Source: Ga0077560 sp046330435 (GTDB lineage: Bacteria > Actinomycetota > Thermoleophilia > Miltoncostaeales > Miltoncostaeaceae). Taken from it: a DNA stretch of 64,000 nt. The notes beneath the pieces were generated by a model. It did not search any database and was not told where the DNA came from. It was given only the letters and a program-made list of their open reading frames with translations. Each line of letters begins with the position of its first letter. The stretch's first letter is position 1. This document shows, piece after piece, positions 17,379 to 25,316 of this stretch. Both the position numbers and the translations under genes were made by a program. The stretch is taken from NCBI GenBank assembly GCA_046330435.1, contig JAXLST010000011.1, forward strand, positions 1 through 64,000, written 5' to 3'.

Positions 17379-19373
17379 GTGAGCATCGAGTTCCCGCCCC
17401 ACGGGGCGGACTGGGTCTTCTTCGTCGCGGCGATGGTGATCCTCGCCGGCCCGGCGGCGGCGCGGCTGCTGCGCCTGCCGGGGATGGTGGGGCTGGTGCT
17501 GGGCGGCATGGCCGTGGGCCCCAACGTGCTGGACTGGGTGCCCCGGGAGGGCATCGTGCAGGGCGTCGGCCAGCTGGGCCTGCTGCTGCTGATGTTCCTT
17601 GCCGGCCTGGAGCTGGACCTGGAGGAGTTCGCCCGCGGCCGCAACGCGGCGATCCGGTTCGGGCTGCTCACGTTCATGATCCCCATCACCCTGGGGGCCG
17701 TCGTGGGCGGCGCGTTCTTCGACTACGGGGTCGCGACGGCGGTGCTGTTCGGCTCGCTGTGGGCGTCCCACACGCTGGTGAGCTACCCCATCGCCCGCGG
17801 GCGGGGCCTCGCCGGGCACCCGGGCGTTGGCATGGCGGTGTCCGGCACCGTGATCACCGACACCCTCGCCCTGTTCGTGCTGGCCGTCGTCGTGGGCGCC
17901 GAGACGGGCGACGGCTCCTCGGCGGCAATCCTCGCGTCGCTGCTGGTGTCGCTCGCGGTGCTGGTCGTGGTCGCGTTCCTGGGGGTCCCGCGCCTGGTCG
18001 CGCGATTCTTCGCCGGCGCCGGGCAGGACCGCGGCCTGCGGTTCATCGGCGTCGTCGCGACCTTCACCGGGGTCGCCGTGCTCGCCGACCTCGGCGGTCT
18101 TGAGGGCATCGTCGGCGCGTTCTTCGCCGGGCTGGCGGTGAACCGGCTCATCCCCAACCGCGGGCCGCTGATGGAGCGCCTGGAGTTCTTCGGGTCCTCC
18201 CTCCTGGTCCCGATGTTCCTGATCTCCACCGGGATGCTGATCGACCCGGCGCAGTTCGCGAAGGCCGAGACCCTGGCCCTGGGCGGCGCGTCCCTGGCGG
18301 TCGTCGTGGTCGGCAAGGCCGTCGCGGCGGTCCTGGGCGGCCGGTCGATCAACCTCACCTGGCCCGGCATCGCGCTGGTGTTCTCGCTGACGGTCGCCCA
18401 GGCGGCGGCGACGCTCGCCGCGGTGATCGTGGGGCTCGAGGCCGGGATCTTCGACGAGACGCTGGTGAACGCCGCGCTGGTGGTGGTGCTGGCGTCGCTG
18501 GTGATCGCCTCCGTCGGCACCGCGTTCGCCGCGGAGCGGGTCCCCGCAGCGCTGCCGCAAGGCGGCCACCGGCTGGGCGAGGCGGTGGTGGTGCCCATCG
18601 CCGACGACGTGGCGGACCGCCGCCCGGCCCTGGCCGCGCTCATGGCCCGGCACCAGAAGGGCGTGGTGATCCCCGTGTCGATCCTTGCCGGCACCGCCGA
18701 CCCCGACCGGCGGGCCCGCGCCCGCGAGCGGCTCGACCGGGTGCGCGCGGTCGTCGCGGAGATGGGGGTGGAGACCGAGGGCAGCGTGCGCGTGGCCGAC
18801 TCCGTGCCCGCCGGGGCGCTGAACGCGGCGGCGGAGGCCGAGGCCAGCTGCATCCTGGTGTCGTGGGCCGGCGCGACCCGCGCCCGGGCCGCCCTGTTCG
18901 GCGACGGCGGGGACGCCCTGCGCGCCCGCTCGACGGTGCCGGTGCTGGTGGTCGCCTCCGGCGCCGCGGACCCGCGGGGCGTGGTCCTGGCGCTGGGCCC
19001 CGAGGACATGCGCCCGGAGCGGTACGCCGAGGTGGACCTGGCGGCGCGCACCGCGATGCTGCTGGCGTCGGCCCTGGACACCCAGGCGCGCGTGCTGGCC
19101 CCCGAGCAGCCGGCCGAGCGACCCGTGCTGGTGGGGATGGAGCGCGCCCCCGTGGAGGGCTACTCGGGCGGACGCATGGCCGCGGTCGCCGCGCAGGCCG
19201 GCGCCGCCGACGTGGTGGTGATCCCGGGAGGCATGGCCCGCACCTCCCTGGGCGGGGACGCCGCGGCGCTCGTCGCCCGGGCGGACGGCCCGACGGTCGT
19301 CGTCACCGCGACGCCGGGGGCGGCCGGGACGGACGTGCCGGTGGGCCGGGTCCTGGCCGGCGACACCGCATAG
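17379..19373 (+). CDS. CPA2-type cation:proton antiporter with C-terminal Usp-like domains
   Basis: 664 residues from GTG 17379. Residues ~1-385 hold about 12 membrane helices of a Na+/H+ exchanger domain: LPGMVGLVLGGMAVGPNVL, LLLMFLAGLELDLEEF, SGTVITDTLALFVLAVVVG and GIVGAFFAGLAVNRL are its marker segments. The C-terminal ~270 residues (from GHRLGEAVVVPIADDVADRR) are cytoplasmic and look like two universal-stress-protein-like alpha/beta domains, which often bind nucleotides and gate such transporters. It probably exchanges Na+ or K+ for protons in pH or salt balance. It is monocistronic and divergent from the PemK-like gene. Confidence 0.85.
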   Translation: MSIEFPPHGADWVFFVAAMVILAGPAAARLLRLPGMVGLVLGGMAVGPNVLDWVPREGIVQGVGQLGLLLLMFLAGLELDLEEFARGRNAAIRFGLLTFMIPITLGAVVGGAFFDYGVATAVLFGSLWASHTLVSYPIARGRGLAGHPGVGMAVSGTVITDTLALFVLAVVVGAETGDGSSAAILASLLVSLAVLVVVAFLGVPRLVARFFAGAGQDRGLRFIGVVATFTGVAVLADLGGLEGIVGAFFAGLAVNRLIPNRGPLMERLEFFGSSLLVPMFLISTGMLIDPAQFAKAETLALGGASLAVVVVGKAVAAVLGGRSINLTWPGIALVFSLTVAQAAATLAAVIVGLEAGIFDETLVNAALVVVLASLVIASVGTAFAAERVPAALPQGGHRLGEAVVVPIADDVADRRPALAALMARHQKGVVIPVSILAGTADPDRRARARERLDRVRAVVAEMGVETEGSVRVADSVPAGALNAAAEAEASCILVSWAGATRARAALFGDGGDALRARSTVPVLVVASGAADPRGVVLALGPEDMRPERYAEVDLAARTAMLLASALDTQARVLAPEQPAERPVLVGMERAPVEGYSGGRMAAVAAQAGAADVVVIPGGMARTSLGGDAAALVARADGPTVVVTATPGAAGTDVPVGRVLAGDTA

Positions 19374-19411
19374 GGCGTTCGGGACATGGGCGCGACGGGT
19401 ACCGGCCCGAC

Positions 19412-19567
19412 ATGACCGGCGAACCACCGCGGGCCGCCGACGAGGGCGGCGAGGCCCCCTGCTTCATGGACCGCGTGTGCCCCCGGTGCGGTGCCTTCAT
19501 GACCGGCCTGCGCTGCGCGGCATGCGGGTACGAGGCGGGCGACGAGCCGCCGGAGACGAGACCCTAA
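19412..19567 (+). CDS. Small zinc-ribbon protein
   Basis: 51 residues from ATG 19412. It carries VCPRCGAFMTGLRCAACGYE, a CxxC-x9-CxxC zinc ribbon, in an otherwise acidic polar chain. Small zinc-ribbon proteins are common but their partners are unknown. It follows the antiporter by 38 bases and may be co-transcribed. Its stop TAA (19565-19567) overlaps the stop codon of the convergent cinA-like gene. Confidence 0.6.
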   Translation: MTGEPPRAADEGGEAPCFMDRVCPRCGAFMTGLRCAACGYEAGDEPPETRP

Positions 19568-20010
19568 GGCAGGCGCCGCAGCCGTTCGCCCAGCGCCGCC
19601 AGCGCGGCCCGGGAGGCGGCGTCGATGACCTCCTCCGGCCCGCCGCCGAACCGGTGGGTCGCCGCGTCGGCGACGCCGTCGACGAGGGTGGCGATGAACA
19701 CCGTGCCCGCGGGGACGTCCCCCACGGGGTCCGGCCCCGCAACGCCCGTGGTCGCGACCACGGCGGAGGCACCCAGCAGGCGGGCCGCGGCCTGGCACAT
19801 CTCGACGGCGGCGTCCTCGCCGTACACCGTCCGGGCGCGCACCCGCAGCAGGTCGCGCTTCACCGGCTCCCCGTACGCGACGAGCCCGCCGCGGAACCAG
19901 GACGAGGCCTCCCCCACCGCGGCCAGTGCCGTGGCGATGCGTCCGGCGGTGCAGGACTCAGCGCATGCGACGGTGCGGTCGCCCAGCAGGGAGGGGTCGA
20001 GGGGCGGCAT
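19564..20010 (-). CDS. CinA C-terminal-type amidohydrolase (nicotinamide-nucleotide amidase)
   Basis: 148 residues from ATG at 20008-20010. The family signature is clear: ACAESCTAGRIATALAAVGE (the SCTGG-like active-site serine region), WFRGGLVAYGEPVKRDLL, and ATTGVAGPDPVGDVPAGTVF. Stand-alone CinA/PncC proteins of this size deamidate nicotinamide mononucleotide in NAD salvage. The N-terminal MoaB-like domain of full-length CinA is absent. It is divergent from the hypothetical gene at 20230. Confidence 0.88.
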   Translation of the reverse strand: MPPLDPSLLGDRTVACAESCTAGRIATALAAVGEASSWFRGGLVAYGEPVKRDLLRVRARTVYGEDAAVEMCQAAARLLGASAVVATTGVAGPDPVGDVPAGTVFIATLVDGVADAATHRFGGGPEEVIDAASRAALAALGERLRRLP

Positions 20011-20229
20011 GGCGGCGCGGTACCCCGGATCCGGCGGCGACACACCATGACGCAATCGCGCCCGAACCTTCCAAAACCTCCCATCGATGCGGCATGCTGG
20101 ACGCCCGCGCGCGAGAGGGCCAGCCGGCGCGCCTCGCGTTGTCGCGGTTTCGGCGGCGTCCGTGAGGTGAACCGGCCGGAGCGGGGGAATCCTTCACGCA
20201 TCCCCGCTCGTCGACCCACGGAGACGGCA

Positions 20230-20655
20230 GTGGACCTTCACGACATCGGCCCCGCACGCGACGCGCACGGGACGCTGGCATCGCTCACCCGGTACATCGG
20301 CGAGGAGGCGGACCGCACGCTGGTGGACGCCCTGCGCCCGTTCGAGCGCCGCCTGGGGGCGGGCGGCAGCGGCACGCGGCGCGCCCTGCTGCGGTACGCG
20401 CTCGACCAGCCGGACGCCACGGACCGCGACCACGGGGCGTTCCTGGAGCGCCTCCTCGGGCTGTGCTTCCGCGACGCATACCTGGAGGCCTGCGGCACCG
20501 GGACGGACGCCTCGGGCGCGCTGCTGCCCGAGGAGGTCGCGGCCGCGGCCGGCGGTCTGCGCCTTCCCCGCGGCTACTTCCAGCGCCGGCCGTGGATGGA
20601 CCCCGCCACCGTCCGCGGGGTGCTGGACTGCTACCGGATGCTCGCCGCCGGCTGA
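20230..20655 (+). CDS. Hypothetical helical protein
   Basis: 141 residues from GTG 20230, with GGAG eight bases upstream. It is predicted soluble and mostly helical (LASLTRYIGEEADRTLVDAL, LRYALDQPDATDRDHGAFLE). I do not recognise a family. It lies alone; its 3' end overlaps the convergent small membrane protein gene by 25 bases. The 219-bp region before it is shared with the divergent cinA-like gene and presumably holds both promoters. Confidence 0.55.
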   Translation: MDLHDIGPARDAHGTLASLTRYIGEEADRTLVDALRPFERRLGAGGSGTRRALLRYALDQPDATDRDHGAFLERLLGLCFRDAYLEACGTGTDASGALLPEEVAAAAGGLRLPRGYFQRRPWMDPATVRGVLDCYRMLAAG

Positions 20656-20861
20656 TCCGCGGGGGGTCCGTCGGCGGGGCGTGAGGTCCCGCCCACCGAC
20701 ACCGGCAGGAGCCCGGCGGCGCCGATCGCGAGCGCGACGATCGCGATCGAGGTGCGCCGGCGGATGCGGCGGCGGCGCCGCTCGATGAGGCCCGTCGCAC
20801 CCTTGGCGGCGGTCAGGGACGTGCCGGCCGACAGCAGGCCCGTGATGCAGGCGATGCACAT
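20631..20861 (-). CDS. Small membrane protein, hypothetical
   Basis: 76 residues from ATG at 20859-20861. Two hydrophobic segments (CIACITGLLSAGTSLTAAKG and IAIVALAIGAAGLLPVSVGG) are separated by a strongly basic hairpin (ERRRRRIRRRT), which would face the cytoplasm. No family is recognised and the ribosome site is weak, so the gene itself is uncertain. Confidence 0.45.
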   Translation of the reverse strand: MCIACITGLLSAGTSLTAAKGATGLIERRRRRIRRRTSIAIVALAIGAAGLLPVSVGGTSRPADGPPADQPAASIR

Positions 20862-20897
20862 GCGCGCGAGCCTACCCCGGCGGGCCGGCGGCGCGGA

Positions 20898-21251
20898 TCA
20901 CGAGAGGGCGCGCCGGACCCGCTGGGCGGAGACGGTGAGGTCCGCCCCGGCGCCCCACAGGGCGGCGCGGGCCTCGAACGCGCGCATCACCTCGAGGGTG
21001 TCGCCCACCGTCGGCAGCTCGGGGTGGTGGAGGTACGACTCCCAGAACGCCGGGTCGTAGTCGTCGTCGTGCGTGGCGCGCAGGAACACGTTGTGCGCGA
21101 GGACGAGGTCGGCGAACAGGGCGCCCTGCTCGGCCGCGTCGCGGGCCCTGCGGACGATGAGGTCCACCAGCTCCATCACGGCCGCGTGCGCGACCACGCG
21201 CACGTCGTCCACGAGCTCTTCGGGAATGGGGTCGCCTGGGGCGGGCGGCAT
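20898..21251 (-). CDS. Hypothetical soluble protein
   Basis: 117 residues from ATG at 21249-21251, with AAAGG upstream; a longer version to 21290 lacks a ribosome site. It is acidic and helical (EELVDDVRVVAHAAVMELVD, FLRATHDDDYDPAFWESYLH). I do not recognise a family. It follows the small membrane gene on the same strand but 36 bases away, so co-transcription is possible. Confidence 0.55.
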   Translation of the reverse strand: MPPAPGDPIPEELVDDVRVVAHAAVMELVDLIVRRARDAAEQGALFADLVLAHNVFLRATHDDDYDPAFWESYLHHPELPTVGDTLEVMRAFEARAALWGAGADLTVSAQRVRRALS

Positions 21252-21279
21252 GTCGTGACCTTTGCGGGGGATCCGGCCG

Positions 21280-21310
21280 CGCGGCCGCATGGAGGGGGCA
21301 TGCGGCCGCG
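21280..21310. repeat. Perfect 11-bp inverted repeat in a divergent intergenic region
   Basis: CGCGGCCGCAT (21280-21290) and ATGCGGCCGCG (21300-21310) are exact complements separated by GGAGGGGGC. The element lies 29 bases upstream of the minus-strand gene starting at 21251 and 143 bases upstream of the small acidic gene at 21454. It may be an operator or an RNA hairpin. Just downstream (21318-21350) is an AT-richer stretch that could hold the plus-strand promoter. Confidence 0.6.
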
Positions 21311-21453
21311 TACCGGATCAATTCACCTCTTCACGGGCAATCCAAACATGGAACGCGTGCGTTCGCATGAGGGCGGGGACGGGCGTTTCCCCGGACGGGG
21401 CCCGGGTAGCACCCCCGTCCGGAGCCCCGAGCCACACCGACGACGGAGGACCC

Positions 21454-21591
21454 ATGGACCCGGATCCCAGGAAGCTGCCGGAGCACTTCCATGACAGCGC
21501 GGACGACGGCGAGAACATCCACCGCCGGCCGGAGGACGCCCCCGCACAGGACGACGACGAGCGGGAGGCCGGGGCGGACGCCGGCTCGTGA
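21454..21591 (+). CDS. Small acidic, disordered protein
   Basis: 45 residues from ATG 21454 with an ideal ribosome site (GGAGGA, spacing 3-4). The product (HDSADDGENIHRRPEDAPAQ in the middle) is very acidic and hydrophilic with no hydrophobic core. No family is recognised. The start signal and isolated position support a real gene; the role is unknown. Confidence 0.55.
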   Translation: MDPDPRKLPEHFHDSADDGENIHRRPEDAPAQDDDEREAGADAGS

Positions 21592-21700
21592 CGACCCGGG
21601 AGGGGGCCGGTGACCCGCTCCCGCCACGGCCCGTACGTGCCGCGGCGCCCGGCGCGGATCCCGGACGTGCGCGGCGAAGCCGCCCGGGAATCCGCCGCGG

Positions 21701-22141
21701 TCAGCCGGCCCAGGGGCCGACGCGCTCCACGACGCCCAGGTGCAGAGCGGCGGAGAGGCTGTCGGGCACCACCCAGGTCTCCGCGATGCGGCCGTCCTCG
21801 AAGTGGAACCAGCAGACGGCGCGCGCCATGAAGCTGTGCCCGGACGGGGCGCCCTCCAGCAGCACGCCCCGGTGCGTGCCCCCGCCCATCAGGCGGACGG
21901 CCGCCCGGGAGGGCTCCGTGATGACCCCGTCGATCCGGTAGACCAGGTCGGGGAACGCCGTCCGCATCCCGGCGGCCCACAGGCGGGCGCCGTCGGGGCC
22001 GGGCGGCAGGTCGTTGCCCAGCGGGTCGTGCATCACATGCGCACTGGTGAGGAGGTCGTCCGCCACCGAGGGGTCGGCCCCGTTCATCACGCATTCGACG
22101 AAGCGGCGGGCAGCCGCCCCGGTCACTTCTGATCGGTCCAT
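21701..22141 (-). CDS. SnoaL-like ester cyclase family protein
   Basis: 146 residues from ATG at 22139-22141 (a GTG lies directly before it). It has the NTF2-like/SnoaL layout: an N-terminal helical pair ending in SAHVMHDPLGNDLPPGPDGA, then MRTAFPDLVYRIDGVITEPS, SFMARAVCWFHFEDGRIAET and W. The MHDP and FPD motifs match the family of secondary-metabolite cyclases and related proteins of unknown substrate. It stands between small genes with no pathway context. Confidence 0.75.
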   Translation of the reverse strand: MDRSEVTGAAARRFVECVMNGADPSVADDLLTSAHVMHDPLGNDLPPGPDGARLWAAGMRTAFPDLVYRIDGVITEPSRAAVRLMGGGTHRGVLLEGAPSGHSFMARAVCWFHFEDGRIAETWVVPDSLSAALHLGVVERVGPWAG

Positions 22142-22259
22142 CACGCCCCCGGCACATGGCTGATCCGTTCAGCCGGAGGGATCGTCACATGCCGGGTGGG
22201 CGCGCGTCCACCATGTGGGACGCGGGGTGGCGGGCGTTCGACCGCCCGCCACTGGCGGA

Positions 22260-22472
22260 TCAGAGCGAGGGGGTGCTCGGCGCGGGAGCCGGAGCCGGAG
22301 CCGGCGCCGGAGCCGGGGCGGGAGCGGGCTTGGCGTGCTTCACCGACGGCTTCGGCGCGGACTTGCCGCCGCAGGCGGCGGCCGGGCCGACGGCGAACAT
22401 CGCGACGGCGGCGGTCATGGCACCTGCGATCAGGAGGCGGCGGTTGCGGCGGGTCGTGGCGGTGGACGTCAT
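22260..22472 (-). CDS. Small exported Pro-Ala repeat protein
   Basis: 70 residues from ATG at 22470-22472. A basic N-terminus (TTRRNRRLLIAG) and a hydrophobic stretch give a signal peptide cleaved near PAAACGG; the mature part is KSAPKPSVKHAKPAP followed by an eight-fold Pro-Ala run. A single cysteine just after the signal region could make it a lipoprotein, but no proper lipobox is seen. The repeat is encoded by a GGAGCC-type array. It may be a wall-spanning linker. Confidence 0.55.
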   Translation of the reverse strand: MTSTATTRRNRRLLIAGAMTAAVAMFAVGPAAACGGKSAPKPSVKHAKPAPAPAPAPAPAPAPAPSTPSL

Positions 22473-22617
22473 GTCTCGGGGTTCTCCCTGTCGTGGGTGA
22501 CGCGGGCCTCGTGCCCGCTGAGATGAGGATGCCCGGACGTCCCGCGGCCGTCCATGTGGACTGGACGTTCTGCCCGGTCTCGTCCGTGGAACGTCGCCGA
22601 CCTGCTTCTTTCTCCTC

Positions 22618-22646
22618 TTTACAACCACACAGTTGTTGAGTACCTT
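22618..22646 (+). promoter_or_regulatory. Promoter with overlapping operator, SQR operon
   Basis: TTTACA (22618-22623, five of six -35 bases) and TACCTT (22641-22646) are 17 bases apart, 46 bases before the ATG of the CMD gene. An inverted repeat ACAAC-N6-GTTGT (22621-22636) fills the -35/-10 spacer, where a bound protein would block RNA polymerase. That suggests a repressor, perhaps one that senses sulfide or persulfide, but the protein is not identified. The string is partly shared with the region before the molybdoenzyme operon. Confidence 0.55.
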
Positions 22647-22691
22647 CCCAGGTGCCGGTTCGCCGGACCGCCCACCCGGAAGGAGCACCGC

Positions 22692-23150
22692 ATGACCGCC
22701 GAAGCACCCGCCGCGCCCTGGATCGACATGCGCCGGGAGAACCCGGACGGGTACCGGGCGCTCGCCGCGCTCACCCGCGCGGGCGTGCTCGACCCCATCA
22801 CCCTCGAGCTGGTGAAGGTGCGGGCGTCCCGCCTCAACGGCTGCGAGCACTGCGACGGGGAGCACGCGGAGATCGCCCTCAAGGCCGGGGAGGACCCGGC
22901 CCGGCTGGCGGCCCTCGACGCCTGGGCGGACGCCGGCTGCTTCACCGAGCGCGAGCGCGCCGCGCTGGCCCTCACCGACGCGATGACGCTGCTCCCGGTG
23001 GCGGGCAACCCCCCGGCCGGCGTCGTCGCGGCGGCCGCCGAGCACTTCCCCGGCGACGAGCTGGCGAAGCTCATCATCGCGATCGCGGGCATCAACGCCT
23101 GGAACCGGATCGCGCTCACCACCGCCATGGGAAGGTCGGCCGATGCCTGA
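22692..23150 (+). CDS. Carboxymuconolactone decarboxylase/AhpD-like protein
   Basis: 152 residues from ATG 22692, with GGAAGGAG eight bases upstream. It is all-helical with the AhpD-like redox motif Cys51-x2-Cys54-x3-His58 (NGCEHCDGEH) after a helix VRASRL. The FTERERAALALTDAMTLLP segment is the usual second half. The family uses the vicinal cysteines for peroxide reduction or thiol chemistry. As first gene of an operon with DUF302 and an SQR-like flavoprotein, it may handle peroxides or persulfides formed in sulfide oxidation (inference). It overlaps the next gene by eight bases. Confidence 0.85.
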   Translation: MTAEAPAAPWIDMRRENPDGYRALAALTRAGVLDPITLELVKVRASRLNGCEHCDGEHAEIALKAGEDPARLAALDAWADAGCFTERERAALALTDAMTLLPVAGNPPAGVVAAAAEHFPGDELAKLIIAIAGINAWNRIALTTAMGRSADA

Positions 23151-23553
23151 CGCACGCATGTCCTACTCGGTGTCCGCCCCCACGGGGCTCGGCTACGACG
23201 AGGCCGTCTCCAGGGCCCGCGAGGCCCTCGCGGCCGAGGGCTTCGGCGTGCTCACCGAGATCGACGTGAAGGCCACGATGAAGGCCAAGCTCGACCTGGA
23301 CCGCGATCCCTACATCATCCTCGGGGCCTGCAACCCGGGGTTCGCGCACCGCGCGCTGGAGGCCGAGCCGGAGCTCGGCGTCCTGCTCCCCTGCAACGTC
23401 GTGGTGCGGGTGGAGGACGGCCGCACGATCGTGAGCGCCGTCTCCGCCGGGGACATGCTGGGCATGGTCGGCAACCCGGCCCTCGAGCCCATCGCGGCCG
23501 AGGTCGGCGAGCGGCTGGCCCGCGTGGTGGCGGCGGTGGCCGAGGCCGCCTGA
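23143..23553 (+). CDS. DUF302 family protein
   Basis: 136 residues from ATG 23143. It matches the TT1751-like DUF302 fold: VSRAREALAAEGFGVLTEID, VKATMKAKLD, YIILGACNPGFAHRALEAEP and GVLLPCNVVVRVEDG. The two cysteines (GACNP and LPCNV) are typical of the family. The biochemical role is unknown; DUF302 genes are often found beside sulfur-oxidation and SQR genes, as here, which suggests a part in handling sulfur. It is translationally coupled to the CMD gene. Confidence 0.85.
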   Translation: MPDARMSYSVSAPTGLGYDEAVSRAREALAAEGFGVLTEIDVKATMKAKLDLDRDPYIILGACNPGFAHRALEAEPELGVLLPCNVVVRVEDGRTIVSAVSAGDMLGMVGNPALEPIAAEVGERLARVVAAVAEAA

Positions 23554-23567
23554 GCACGGAGGCAGGG

Positions 23568-23586
23568 CCCGCGGCCCGGCCGCGGG
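23568..23586 (+). terminator. Intra-operon hairpin
   Basis: CCCGCGGC (23568-23575) and GCCGCGGG (23579-23586) form an 8-bp perfect stem with a 3-base loop in the 58-bp gap between the DUF302 and SQR-like genes. It could partly terminate transcription or protect mRNA ends, setting the ratio of the upstream and downstream products. Confidence 0.45.
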
Positions 23587-23611
23587 ACACACCACAACCA
23601 CTGGAGGACAC

Positions 23612-25069
23612 GTGGCCCGGGTCGTGATCCTGGGGGCCGGCATCGCGGGACACACCGCCGCCCTCAGGCTGCGCCGGGCGCTCGGACGCCGCGACGACGA
23701 GATCGTCGTGGTGAGCCCGAACGCCAACTGGAACTGGATCCCGTCGAACATCTGGGTCGGCGTGGGCAGGATGGCCCGCGAGAAGGTGGTGTTCCCCCTC
23801 GCCCCCGTCTACGCGAGGAAGCGCATCGGGTTCCGGCAGGCGAAGGCCGTGGCCATCCGCCCGGAGGGCGACGCCGACGACCCGAGGCCGGCCGTCGACA
23901 TCGAGTACACCGACCCCGCCCGCGCGGGGGAGACCGAGCGGCTGCGGTACGACTACCTGGTCAACGCCACCGGCCCCCGGCTCAACTTCGGGGCCACCCC
24001 CGGACTGGGCCCCGACGGCAACTCGCTGTCGGTGTGCACCGCCGGGCACGCCGTGCAGGCCGCCGAGGCCCTGGCGGCCACCATCGAGCGGCTCAGGGCG
24101 GGGCAGCCGCAGCGCCTGGTGATCGGCGTGGGGCACGGCACCTGCACCTGCGAGGGCGCCGCGTTCGAGTACGCCTTCAACGTGGAGCACCAGTTGCGCA
24201 CGGCCGGCGTCCGGGACCTCGCCGAGGTCGTCTACCTCACCAACGAGGCCGAGCTCGGGGACTTCGGCGTCGGCGGGATGACGTTCGAGCAGCAGGGGTT
24301 CGTGACCACCAGCGCCCTGTGGACCGCCTCGATCTTCCGCGAGCGGGAGGTCAACGCCATCCTCGGCGCGCACGTGCGCCGCGTTGACGAGGGACGCGTG
24401 GAGTACGAGCTGCTGGACGGCTCGGTGCACGAGCTCGCCTTCGACTTCGCGATGCTGCTGCCGCCGTTCGGCGGCCAGCCGATGACCGCGTACGACCGGG
24501 CGGGTGAGGACATCACGGCCCGCATGTTCGCCCCCAGCGGCTTCATGAAGGTCGACGCCGACTACAGCGGCAAGCCGTACGAGGAGTGGGCCGCCGACGA
24601 CTGGCCGAAGACCTACGAGGCGCCGGAGTTCCCCAACCACTTCGCCGCGGGCATCGCGTTCGCCCCGCCGCACCAGATCTCCCGGCCCCGGAAGAACCCG
24701 AACGGCACGATGATCGCCCCCGCGCCGCCGCGCACCGGCATGCCGAGCGGCGTCATGGGACGCACCGTCGCCGCCACCATCGCCGACCGCATCAGGAAGG
24801 GCGACGCGGCGCACGCGCACAGCGCCTCGATGACGCGCATGGGCGCGGGGTGCATCGCGTCCGCCGGCGCGGGGTTCTTCAACGGCAGCGCCGCGGGCAT
24901 GACCATGTACCCCGTCGTGCCGGACTTCGCGCGGTACCCCACGGGGCGGGACCTGCGGCACACCAAGGGGGAGCTTGGCCTCGCCGGCCACTGGACGAAG
25001 GCGCTCCTGCACCACCTGTTCATCTACAAGGCCAAGGCCCGCCCGCTGTGGTGGCTCATCCCGGAGTGA
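23612..25069 (+). CDS. Sulfide:quinone oxidoreductase-like flavoprotein
   Basis: 485 residues from GTG 23612. The N-terminus VVILGAGIAGHTAALRLRRA is the FAD-binding Rossmann motif, and LRYDYLVNATGPRLNFG precedes the second dinucleotide region. Candidate redox cysteines are Cys142, the GTCTCEGAAFEY pair Cys178/Cys180, and Cys414 (RMGAGCIASAG), placed like the catalytic cysteines of SQR. The HQISRPRKNPNGTMIAPAPP insertion and the ~485-aa length point to a long SQR subtype. The C-terminus (HHLFIYKAKARPLWWLIPE) is an amphipathic membrane-binding helix. It would oxidise sulfide to polysulfide and reduce quinone at the membrane. It overlaps the next small gene by GTGA. Confidence 0.8.
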   Translation: MARVVILGAGIAGHTAALRLRRALGRRDDEIVVVSPNANWNWIPSNIWVGVGRMAREKVVFPLAPVYARKRIGFRQAKAVAIRPEGDADDPRPAVDIEYTDPARAGETERLRYDYLVNATGPRLNFGATPGLGPDGNSLSVCTAGHAVQAAEALAATIERLRAGQPQRLVIGVGHGTCTCEGAAFEYAFNVEHQLRTAGVRDLAEVVYLTNEAELGDFGVGGMTFEQQGFVTTSALWTASIFREREVNAILGAHVRRVDEGRVEYELLDGSVHELAFDFAMLLPPFGGQPMTAYDRAGEDITARMFAPSGFMKVDADYSGKPYEEWAADDWPKTYEAPEFPNHFAAGIAFAPPHQISRPRKNPNGTMIAPAPPRTGMPSGVMGRTVAATIADRIRKGDAAHAHSASMTRMGAGCIASAGAGFFNGSAAGMTMYPVVPDFARYPTGRDLRHTKGELGLAGHWTKALLHHLFIYKAKARPLWWLIPE

Positions 25070-25233
25070 GCGAGGACACCGTGGAACGACTTCCGACGCA
25101 TCCGTCCATCACCGCCGCGCCGCTGCCCACCCGGGCGACCCTGCGCCGCCGGCGCAACCCCGTCCTGCAGCTGGTGCGGTTCGCGCTCCTGAACGCGCGC
25201 ATGGGCTACATCGCCCTGCGGGGACACAAGTAG
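25066..25233 (+). CDS. Small basic amphipathic protein coupled to the SQR gene
   Basis: 55 residues from GTG 25066, which overlaps the SQR stop by GTGA; GTG 25081, with GAGGACACC before it, would give 50. The N-terminal half is polar, and the C-terminal half (TRATLRRRRNPVLQLVRFAL then LNARMGYIALRGHK) is a basic helix with one hydrophobic face. I do not recognise a family. The position and character suggest a peripheral membrane anchor or small subunit for the SQR-like flavoprotein. A 20-bp hairpin terminator follows three bases after the stop. Confidence 0.65.
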   Translation: MSEDTVERLPTHPSITAAPLPTRATLRRRRNPVLQLVRFALLNARMGYIALRGHK

Positions 25234-25235
25234 GA

Positions 25236-25278
25236 GGGCCGGGCCGGGGGACCGCACCGCGGTTTCCCGGCCCGGCCC
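25236..25278 (+). terminator. Very strong hairpin terminator of the SQR operon
   Basis: GGGCCGGGCCGGG (25236-25248) pairs perfectly with CCCGGCCCGGCCC (25266-25278). Inside, two G-U pairs and ACCGC (25251-25255)/GCGGT (25259-25263) extend the helix to about 20 bp with a 3-base loop. It starts right after the stop codon at 25233. Confidence 0.85.
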
Positions 25279-25316
25279 GGGGGAAGACGACGGGCCGACC
25301 CCACGAAGGAGGCCCC

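Noticed and set aside
22287..22325. GGAGCC-type short tandem repeat as a possible satellite or CRISPR-like element
   Set aside because: It is the coding repeat of the Pro-Ala tail in the small exported protein; units are 6 bases without spacers.
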